Below are positions 58,167-64,000 of a DNA stretch of 64,000 nucleotides, in pieces (the first letter of the stretch is position 1; the number at the start of each line of letters is the position of its first letter). Both the position numbers and the translations under genes were made by a program. Origin of the DNA: Desulfuromonas versatilis (lineage in GTDB: Bacteria > Desulfobacterota > Desulfuromonadia > Desulfuromonadales > NIT-T3). The stretch covers positions 2,102,001-2,166,000 of the forward strand of contig NZ_AP024355.1 of assembly GCF_019704135.1 (NCBI RefSeq), given 5' to 3'. The notes beneath the pieces are model-generated. The model saw nothing but the letters and a program-made list of their open reading frames with translations. It was not told where the DNA came from and searched no databases.

Positions 58167-58718
58167 ATGACCCACGATGTGTTCATGGCTGGATTCGGTG
58201 GCCAGGGAGTCCTGCTGATCGGCAACCTGCTCGCCCAGGCGGCCATTCTCGAAGGCAAGAACGCCTCCTACTTCCCCGCCTACGGGGTGGAAAAACGCGG
58301 CGGCGCCGCCACCTGCACGGTGGTGATCTCGGCGGACGAGATCGGCTCGCCGGTGGTCGGCAGGCCCGGGGCGGGCCTGATCCTCAACCAGGCCTCCATG
58401 GACAAGTATTTCGAGCGGATCCGCCCGGGCGGCTTTTGCGTGGTCAACACCTCGCTGGTCGAGGTGCCCCGCGGCGGGCGGGACGACCTGGCCCTGCTGG
58501 AGATCCCGGTCAACGAACTGGCCCTGGAGATCGGCGATGCCCGGCTCGGCAACATGATCGTCATCGGCGCCTATGCCGAGCAGAGCGGCGCCGTCTCCCT
58601 GCAGAACCTGCAGCAGGCCCTGGCCGAAGTCCTGCCCGAGCGCAACCACCGGTTCATCCCGCTGAACGTCAAGGCCATCGAGCTGGGCGCGTCGCTGGCG
58701 CGCAAGGCCGCGGCCTGA
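58167..58718 (+). CDS. korC: 2-oxoacid:ferredoxin oxidoreductase gamma subunit
   Basis: 183 residues with the family start F-M-A-G-F-G-G-Q-G-V-L-L-I-G and Y-G-V-E-K-R-G-G-A-A-T-C-T-V-V-I-S. Completes the korDABC enzyme, which in anaerobes links the TCA cycle to ferredoxin in either direction. Confidence 0.94.
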   Translation: MTHDVFMAGFGGQGVLLIGNLLAQAAILEGKNASYFPAYGVEKRGGAATCTVVISADEIGSPVVGRPGAGLILNQASMDKYFERIRPGGFCVVNTSLVEVPRGGRDDLALLEIPVNELALEIGDARLGNMIVIGAYAEQSGAVSLQNLQQALAEVLPERNHRFIPLNVKAIELGASLARKAAA

Positions 58719-58828
58719 GCCTGGCCCCTTGCGGGGCTTCCCCATTGCCGAAAAGTTGCATGGAGCACTGCGCGGACCGGGTTTCGACGCCCGGTCCGGC
58801 TGTTTGCTCCGCAGGGAAAATCGTTGCC

Positions 58829-59245
58829 ATGACCAGGGTAGAATTCATAAAGCTGCGCAAACCCGAAAAAGCCAAGCACCTCTGCGAGCTGGCCGATGCC
58901 TTCTTCCGCCAGGGGAAGCGGGTGCTGATCACCGTGCTGGACGACAACCAGGGGGTGACCCTGGATCGTTTCATGTGGACCTGGCAGAAGGGTTCCTTCA
59001 TCCCCCACGCCTATGACAACGGGGCGGTCGACTGCCTCGACGACCCGGTGGTGATCGGGACCCGGGAGCGCAACCCCAACGGGGCGCGGGCCCTGATCAT
59101 GGGGCGGCCCTGTTCGCTGGAGTTCGTCCGCCAGTTCGAACTGGTCATCGATTTCGCCGAGGCCTACGACGAGGAGCTGCTGGCCGAATCCCGCAGGCGC
59201 TTCGTTCGTTACCGGGAGGCCGGGTTTGACGCCGGAATGCGTTAA
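58829..59245 (+). CDS. holC: DNA polymerase III chi subunit
   Basis: 138 residues. The family pattern is visible in V-E-F-I-K-L, K-H-L-C-E-L-A-D-A-F-F-R-Q-G-K-R-V, L-D-R-F-M-W-T-W and S-F-I-P-H-A. Chi links the clamp loader to single-strand binding protein. ATG 58829 lies within a 110-base gap after korC and has AGGGA upstream. Its 3' end overlaps rsmE by 20 bases. Confidence 0.88.
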   Translation: MTRVEFIKLRKPEKAKHLCELADAFFRQGKRVLITVLDDNQGVTLDRFMWTWQKGSFIPHAYDNGAVDCLDDPVVIGTRERNPNGARALIMGRPCSLEFVRQFELVIDFAEAYDEELLAESRRRFVRYREAGFDAGMR

Positions 59246-59993
59246 CGGCGGCGGCGCGTCCAGCCTGGTGCGGCTCGCTGCGGCTCCGCGGCTCGAAAGC
59301 GAGGTGCCGCTGCCGGACTCGGCCATCCGGGCGCTGGAGGCCTGGGGCGCGCGTCCCGGTGAGATCCTCACCGTCTGCGACCCGCAGCAGACCTTCTACC
59401 GGGCGCGGCTGAGCTCCCTGGAGCCGGGCCGGGCGAGCGTGGTCCCCTTCGAGGTCTTCGCCCGCCCTCCGGAAAGCGCGCTGGCCATCGAGGTCTACCA
59501 GGCGCTGCCCCAGAAGGAGCGTTTCGAGCTGATTCTGCAGAAGCTCACCGAGGTCGGCGTGGCGCGCATCGTGCCCTACCGCAGCAGCCGGTCGATCTCC
59601 CTCGAAGAACGCGATTGCGGCCAGAAAAAGTCCCACCGCTGGGCCGAGGTGGTGCTGCGGGCCTCCAGGCAGTGTCGGCGCGCCCGGCTGCCGGAGCTCT
59701 TCCCGATGCTGGGCTGGGAGGAGGCCATCAGCCTGGCGGGGCAGGCGGATCTCAAGCTGATGCTCTACGAGGGGGATGCTCCCTGGACCCTGAGCGAAGC
59801 CCTGGACAGGGAAAGGCCGGTGCGCATCGCCCTGCTGGTGGGGCCTGAGGGGGGCTTTACCCCGGCCGAAGTCGAGCAGGCCGGGCATCTGGGTTTTCTC
59901 CCCGTTTCCCTCGGCTCGCGCATCCTGCGCACCGAGACCGCCGCCATCGTCGGCGCCGCCCTGGTCCAGTTCTCCCTGGGGGATCTGGGCTGA
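59226..59993 (+). CDS. rsmE: 16S rRNA (uracil(1498)-N3)-methyltransferase
   Basis: SPOUT methyltransferase, 255 residues. Motifs: E-V-Y-Q-A-L-P-Q-K-E-R-F-E-L-I-L-Q-K-L-T-E near 90-110, I-V-P-Y-R-S-S-R-S, L-L-V-G-P-E-G-G-F-T near 205 and L-G-S-R-I-L-R-T-E-T-A-A near 228. The start appears to be TTG 59226 with GGGAGG six bases upstream, inside holC; no later start keeps the N-terminal PUA-like domain. Confidence 0.9.
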   Translation: MTPECVNGGGASSLVRLAAAPRLESEVPLPDSAIRALEAWGARPGEILTVCDPQQTFYRARLSSLEPGRASVVPFEVFARPPESALAIEVYQALPQKERFELILQKLTEVGVARIVPYRSSRSISLEERDCGQKKSHRWAEVVLRASRQCRRARLPELFPMLGWEEAISLAGQADLKLMLYEGDAPWTLSEALDRERPVRIALLVGPEGGFTPAEVEQAGHLGFLPVSLGSRILRTETAAIVGAALVQFSLGDLG

Positions 59994-60038
59994 TTTGCCG
60001 ATAGTTTCGAACCCGTTTCCCTTGCCCTCTGAGTATTC

Positions 60039-60776
60039 ATGAATTTCGACAATATTTCCGTGGTGCTGGTCGAGCCCCAGGGACCCCTGAATATCGGCTC
60101 GGTCTGCCGGGCCATGATGAATTTCGGCTTCTCCGACCTGCGCCTGGTCAACCCCAGCGCCGACCACCTGAGCGACGAGGCCAGGCGCATGGCCGTGAAG
60201 GCCTCGGCCCTGCTGGAAGGGGCCCGCATCTTCCCCGACCTGGCCGCGGCCCTGGCCGACTGTCAGCTGGCCCTCGGCACCACCCGCCGCTTCGGCAAAT
60301 ACCGCGAGGACTTCCTGCATCCCGACCAGGCCGCCCGGGTGGCTCATCCGTTGGCCGAAAAGGGGCGGGTCGCCCTGGTCTTCGGCCGTGAGGACAATGG
60401 CCTGCTGACCGCAGAGCTCGACCTCTGCCAGCGCTTCATCACCATCCCCACCAGCGAAGCGCTCCCTTCCATGAACCTGGCCCAGGCGGTCTCGCTCTGC
60501 CTGTACGAGGTGGCCAAATGCTGGGGAGAGCTGGCGGGCAAGGGGGGCGGGCGCAAGCGGCTGGCCAGCGGCAAGGTGCTCGAGGGGCTGTACCGGCACA
60601 TGCGCCAGACCCTGCTGGATATCGAATACCTCGATCCGCAGAACCCCGAGCACATACTGCACACCTACCGGCGCATTTTCGGGCGGGCCGGGCTCAACGA
60701 GCGGGAGGTGAGGATTCTCCACGGCCTGTGGAGCCGCATCGACTGGCTCGAGAGCGAACGCAAGAAACGCCGTTAG
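60039..60776 (+). CDS. trmJ: tRNA (cytidine/uridine-2'-O)-methyltransferase TrmJ
   Basis: 245-residue SpoU-class enzyme for tRNA position 32. Motif 1 V-E-P-Q-G-P-L-N-I-G-S-V-C-R-A near residue 12, motif 2 L-V-F-G-R-E-D-N-G-L near 112 and motif 3 P-S-M-N-L-A-Q-A-V near 143, with the C-terminal extension typical of TrmJ. Fourth RNA methyltransferase in the window with trmL, rsmE and rlmD. Confidence 0.9.
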   Translation: MNFDNISVVLVEPQGPLNIGSVCRAMMNFGFSDLRLVNPSADHLSDEARRMAVKASALLEGARIFPDLAAALADCQLALGTTRRFGKYREDFLHPDQAARVAHPLAEKGRVALVFGREDNGLLTAELDLCQRFITIPTSEALPSMNLAQAVSLCLYEVAKCWGELAGKGGGRKRLASGKVLEGLYRHMRQTLLDIEYLDPQNPEHILHTYRRIFGRAGLNEREVRILHGLWSRIDWLESERKKRR

Positions 60777-60820
60777 TACACTGCGCAGCACCAACTATCA
60801 AGACCAGGACAGGGCTCGAA

Positions 60821-61216
60821 ATGGACCAACCGTACAGAAGCGAACGGCTCGACAACGGACTGCTGGTGGAGTTCCGGGATGTCTCCAACCGCTACTTCGG
60901 CGACTACCACCGGGTGCGGGTCGAGGTGATCTGCCGGCTGGCGCTGGGCGAGGGGCTGTTCGCCGGCAGCGCCGACCCCGCCGCGGATTGCGAACAGGCC
61001 AGAAAGCTGCTGGGGCCGGAGATCGTCTTCGCCCGCAGCCTGGAAAAGATGGGGGTGGCCGGGGCCGCGGTCGAGCAGACCCGCGAGGAGCTGATCCAGG
61101 GGTTTGTCGAGAGCACCTTCGCCTATCTGGGGAAGCCTGATTTTGTCTCGCGGCTGCTGGCCCGCGAACTGTCCGAGGCGCGCAAGGCGCGCGGCCCGTT
61201 TTCCGGGAGGCGATGA
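60821..61216 (+). CDS. hypothetical protein, 131 residues
   Basis: Not recognised by function. Begins Y-R-S-E-R-L-D-N-G-L-L-V-E-F-R-D-V-S-N-R-Y-F-G, followed by Y-H-R-V-R-V-E-V-I-C-R and a helical second half with E-Q-T-R-E-E-L-I-Q-G-F. Looks like a conserved soluble protein of related bacteria. Overlaps rlmD by four bases, so translational coupling with an rRNA methyltransferase may hint at an RNA-related role. Confidence 0.75.
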   Translation: MDQPYRSERLDNGLLVEFRDVSNRYFGDYHRVRVEVICRLALGEGLFAGSADPAADCEQARKLLGPEIVFARSLEKMGVAGAAVEQTREELIQGFVESTFAYLGKPDFVSRLLARELSEARKARGPFSGRR

Positions 61217-62502
61217 TCGAACCGATAGCCATCGAAAATCTCGCCTACGGCGGGAGCGGGGTGGGGCGCCACCAGGGCAAGGCCGTGTTCGTTCCCCTGA
61301 GCGCCCCGGGCGACCTGGTGCGTTGCCGCGTGGTCCGCGAAAAAAAGCAGTATTGCGAAGCGGAGATCGTCGAGTTGCTCGAGCCGGCCGGCTGCCGGCG
61401 GGCCGCCCCCTGCCCGGTGTTCGGCGAGTGCGGGGGGTGCCAGTGGCAGCATCTTGCCTATGCCGACCAGGCCCGCTGGAAACAGGAGATTTTCGCCGAC
61501 ACCCTGGCCAGGCGCTGCGGCGTGTCCCGGGAGCGGATCCTGCCGCTGGTCGAAGCCCCCGATGAATGGGCCTACCGCAGCAGGGTCCAGTTCAAATGCC
61601 GGATGACCCGGGATGGATTCGTGATGGGTTTTTACCGCCGCGGCAGCCATTTCGTCATCGATGTCGACTCCTGTCCCATCGCGGCGGCCCCGATCAACCG
61701 TGCGCTGGCGCTGTTCCGCCAATGGCTGGGAGCCTCGCCCTGCCCGGAGCGCGTCCCCCAGGTCGATCTGGCCTGCGGCGACGACGGGCGGTTGCGGGCC
61801 GAGGTGCACGTGCTGGAGGGGGCCCAGGAGCTGCTCGCCGGGCACCTGGAGCCGCTGGCCGCCGCGGCCGGAATCAGCCTCTTCATCCAGGCCGGGCGCA
61901 AGAGCACCCTGCGTCACGTCCGGGGCAGCGGCGAACTGTTCATCCATCCGCTGGCCGGGGAGCCGATGGCGCTGGCCTACGGCCCGGGAGGGTTCGCCCA
62001 GGTCAACCTGGCGCAGAATCGGGCGCTGGTGGGCCATGTGCTCGGCGCAGCCGCACTCGGTGGAAGCGAACGGGTTCTCGACCTGTTCTGCGGTATGGGC
62101 AACTTCTCCCTCCCCCTGGCGCGCCATGCCGCCTCGGTGGTCGGTGTCGAAGACTATGCCCCCTCCATCGCCATGGCGCGGCGCAACGCCTCGGCGAATG
62201 GTCTGGGCAACACCCGCTTCCTGGCCTGCCCGGCCGAAAGCGCCCTGGCCGAGCAGTGGCAAGAGGGGTTCGACCTGGTGCTCCTCGACCCGCCCCGGGC
62301 CGGGGCCTACGATATCTGCAGGGAACTGGGGCGGGCGCGCCCCGGCAAGATCATCTACATCTCCTGCGACCCCCAGACCCTGGCCAGGGACCTGGCGCCG
62401 CTGCTGCATAGCGGGTATAGTTTGAATTCGAGCAGGGCCTTTGACCTGTTCCCCCAGACCTATCATGTCGAGAGCGTCAGTGTGCTGACCCGTACGGCCT
62501 GA
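61213..62502 (+). CDS. rlmD: 23S rRNA (uracil-C5)-methyltransferase, RlmD family
   Basis: 429 residues: TRAM RNA-binding domain (about 1-58), 4Fe-4S cysteines C-P-V-F-G-E-C-G-G-C (67, 73, 76) with a fourth near 156, central domain and a class I methyltransferase with V-L-D-L-F-C-G-M-G-N-F-S, L-L-D-P-P-R-A-G and the nucleophile in I-Y-I-S-C-D-P. U1939 specificity is inferred from the FeS form; RlmC/TrmA-type activity cannot be excluded. Confidence 0.92.
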   Translation: MIEPIAIENLAYGGSGVGRHQGKAVFVPLSAPGDLVRCRVVREKKQYCEAEIVELLEPAGCRRAAPCPVFGECGGCQWQHLAYADQARWKQEIFADTLARRCGVSRERILPLVEAPDEWAYRSRVQFKCRMTRDGFVMGFYRRGSHFVIDVDSCPIAAAPINRALALFRQWLGASPCPERVPQVDLACGDDGRLRAEVHVLEGAQELLAGHLEPLAAAAGISLFIQAGRKSTLRHVRGSGELFIHPLAGEPMALAYGPGGFAQVNLAQNRALVGHVLGAAALGGSERVLDLFCGMGNFSLPLARHAASVVGVEDYAPSIAMARRNASANGLGNTRFLACPAESALAEQWQEGFDLVLLDPPRAGAYDICRELGRARPGKIIYISCDPQTLARDLAPLLHSGYSLNSSRAFDLFPQTYHVESVSVLTRTA

Positions 62503-62580
62503 ACAGACAGCGGCCGCTGCGCATCCGGGGAGCCCCAGGGGTTCCCGACATCGAGTCCACCCCCTTCAAGGAGAAAGACC

Positions 62581-63240
62581 ATGGCTTTGACCCGGTTGCA
62601 AATGGCAGTTCTGGCGCTGTTCCTGGTGGTAGGCTGCACCGCCGCTCCGCCGCGGGTGGACCGCACCGTGGATGTCGGCTCCGGCCTGAAACTGGGGTTG
62701 GCCCTGCCCAGCGAGCGCTGGGTGGTGCAATCCACCGTCCCCGATTTCCTGGTCGAGGAGCGGGCCGAACACCTGGAGCACGAGCTTGCCGAAAAAGGCA
62801 AGCAGGTCTCCCGCGAAGACCTGCTCAACCTCTCCCGCAAGCGGCTTTCCGCCAACGAACTGTTTGTCTTCAACCCGCAGACCAGGGCGGTGCTTGAGGT
62901 GGATTTCAGCCCCCTGGACAAGGGTGAGTCCGCCCCCTCCAGGGGGACGGTCGCCAACTCCGCGCGCTTCGCGGGGGAGAGCCTCTCCCAGGAGGAAGGG
63001 GTGACGCAGGCCAGCGCCGATGTCGCCAAGACCCGGGTTTACGGAGCCATGGCCGCCTACCGGCTGGATGCCGCCTACCAGCACCACGGGCACAGCACCC
63101 GGTTTGTCGGGGTGGTCGGGTTCGCCGACCCCTGCTGGTTCTATCTCTACTACACCGATCCCCTGGCCGATGCGGCCGACCTGCAGGAGATGGACAGCCT
63201 CCTGCGCAACCTCCTGGTGGAGGGGGGTAAGGTTAAGTAA
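62581..63240 (+). CDS. lipoprotein of unknown function
   Basis: 219 residues. Signal with lipobox F-L-V-V-G-C (Cys19), then a mature domain with L-A-L-P-S-E-R-W-V-V, a charged helical stretch (about 58-90) and a beta region Y-R-L-D-A-A-Y-Q-H-H-G-H and C-W-F-Y-L-Y-Y-T-D-P. AAGGAGA precedes ATG 62581. The family is not recognised. Confidence 0.8.
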   Translation: MALTRLQMAVLALFLVVGCTAAPPRVDRTVDVGSGLKLGLALPSERWVVQSTVPDFLVEERAEHLEHELAEKGKQVSREDLLNLSRKRLSANELFVFNPQTRAVLEVDFSPLDKGESAPSRGTVANSARFAGESLSQEEGVTQASADVAKTRVYGAMAAYRLDAAYQHHGHSTRFVGVVGFADPCWFYLYYTDPLADAADLQEMDSLLRNLLVEGGKVK

Positions 63241-63257
63241 GGACTTGCGTTTTCTGC

Positions 63258-63286
63258 TTGCAATTCCATTACCTTCATGGTATTGA
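63258..63286 (+). promoter_or_regulatory. possible promoter upstream of rimP
   Basis: TTGCAA (63258-63263), a 17-base spacer and TATTGA (63281-63286); modest hexamers. If used, transcription starts near 63293 and runs through the hairpin at 63311-63340 before rimP. Confidence 0.35.
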
Positions 63287-63310
63287 TTTTCTGATTTAGT
63301 TGTTCACTAG

Positions 63311-63340
63311 AAAAAAGTGAGCTTTCCGCTCACTTTTTTT
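63311..63340. terminator. terminator hairpin in front of rimP
   Basis: AAAAAAGTGAGC-TTTCC-GCTCACTTTTTTT, a strong hairpin usable on both strands. It could simply end the lipoprotein gene, 70 bases upstream, or act as a leader attenuator of rimP, whose start is only 19 bases beyond. Confidence 0.85.
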
Positions 63341-63358
63341 GTTGGCAGAGGATGGAAA

Positions 63359-63847
63359 TTGGCCCAGGAATCGACTCACGACAAAGTTCGCTCGCTGCTC
63401 GTCGCGCTGCTTGACGACCTCGGATTCGAGCTGGTGGATCTGGAATACAAGCGGGAAGGGCGCGACTGGGTTCTGCGGCTTTTCATGGACAAGGAAGGCG
63501 GCGTGACTCTCGACGACTGCGTGGATGTCAGCCGCGAGGTCGGCGCCCTGCTGGATGTCGAGGATCTCATCGAGACCGCCTACCGTCTCGAGGTCTCCTC
63601 CCCCGGTCTCGACCGGCCGCTGAAAAAGCCCCAGGACTACGAACGCTTCGCCGGTCGGTTGGTCAAGGTGAAGACCTACGAAAAGCTCGATCCCGACCAG
63701 CGCGGCCACGAGCGCAAAACTTTCACCGGCAAGCTTCTCGGGCTCGAGGGGACGCTGGTGCGCATCGAGCAGTTGGACAAGAAGGGGGGCGTGGTCGAGT
63801 TGCCCCTTGAGGCCATCGCCAAGGCCAACCTGGAGATAGATCTCTAG
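63359..63847 (+). CDS. rimP: ribosome maturation factor RimP
   Basis: Needed for 30S subunit maturation. About 162 residues from TTG 63359 (GAGGA six bases upstream); the longer frame to 63317 would run into the terminator hairpin. Family motifs: G-F-E-L-V-D-L-E-Y, L-R-L-F-M-D-K-E-G-G-V-T-L-D-D-C, and E-V-S-S-P-G-L-D-R-P-L near residue 77. nusA normally follows, but no nusA start is visible in the remaining 153 bases, where I see no gene. Confidence 0.94.
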   Translation: MAQESTHDKVRSLLVALLDDLGFELVDLEYKREGRDWVLRLFMDKEGGVTLDDCVDVSREVGALLDVEDLIETAYRLEVSSPGLDRPLKKPQDYERFAGRLVKVKTYEKLDPDQRGHERKTFTGKLLGLEGTLVRIEQLDKKGGVVELPLEAIAKANLEIDL

Positions 63848-64000
63848 GCGGTTGTCGAACTGTACGGGTCGAAGCGAAAAACCGGGCCAGGCAGGCGAAT
63901 TCACCGCCGCCTCAAGTATCGTCCAGCAGCCTCCCTGCATTTGCGATATTGAAGTACGCTTCTACTGATAAAAAAGATTCCACGAACCCGGCTGGGCTCG

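Noticed and set aside
57236-59245. 669-codon plus-strand frame running through the korB/korC region
   Set aside because: Only its last 138 codons (holC, from ATG 58829) are real; the rest is out of frame with korB and korC.

Overview
The window is a GC-rich (low-60s percent by eye) stretch of bacterial chromosome that reads as a Desulfuromonadales-type organism (Geobacter / Desulfuromonas / Pelobacter relatives). The reasons are a periplasmic triheme cytochrome domain very like Geobacter PpcA, a ferredoxin-dependent 2-oxoacid oxidoreductase (korDABC), an archaeal-type phosphoglycerate mutase, LpxL/LpxA enzymes of a Gram-negative outer membrane, a malic enzyme-phosphotransacetylase fusion, and GlnB/GlnD nitrogen control with a sigma-54 promoter. 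No phage, insertion sequence, integrase or CRISPR array was seen. Assignments rest on reading motifs, not on database searches.

Layout. 0-13 kb: fatty-acid synthesis genes (fabH-fabD-fabG-acpP-fabF), then rpiB, glyA, dCMP deaminase, nrdR and the riboflavin set (ribD-ribE-ribBA-ribH), nusB, a stand-alone leucyl-aminopeptidase N-domain protein and homoserine dehydrogenase. 13-21 kb: minus-strand PilZ, trmL and an LpxL-type acyltransferase; two tandem metY paralogues; an NFACT/RqcH protein facing proline dehydrogenase; tRNA-Leu(CAG). 21-29 kb: a looser accessory stretch between two tRNA genes, with a Crp/Fnr regulator, a YgbA-family protein, a dicluster ferredoxin, several tiny membrane proteins, a lipoprotein-anchored PpcA-like cytochrome, a degenerate receiver-PilZ protein and small unknowns; tRNA-Val(CAC) follows. 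29-45 kb: an orphan lpxA, a Nudix hydrolase, glnB-glnA behind a sigma-54 promoter, palindromic repeats, thrC, maeB, a phosphodiesterase, a HIT protein, exbB-exbD, a ROK kinase, phosphofructokinase, a GAF-containing chemoreceptor and a CDF metal exporter. 45-64 kb: mutS, an amidase, glnD, xerD, apgM, an Slp lipoprotein, korDABC, holC, rsmE, trmJ, rlmD, a lipoprotein and rimP.

The most interesting local system is at 21.1-23.7 kb. The Crp/Fnr regulator has an FNR-type recognition helix (E-T-L-S-R). Two perfect TTGAC-N4-GTCAA palindromes lie nearby, each about 41.5 bases before a plausible start site. One is upstream of a 27-residue membrane peptide and the ygbA-family gene. The other lies inside the last codons of a 47-residue membrane protein and directly before the ferredoxin gene. 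This looks like a compact HcpR-type nitrosative-stress regulon with two small membrane proteins that appear undescribed. Second in interest is the cytochrome at 25.4-26.2 kb: a lipid anchor, about 170 residues of helical stalk, then a PpcA-like triheme domain.
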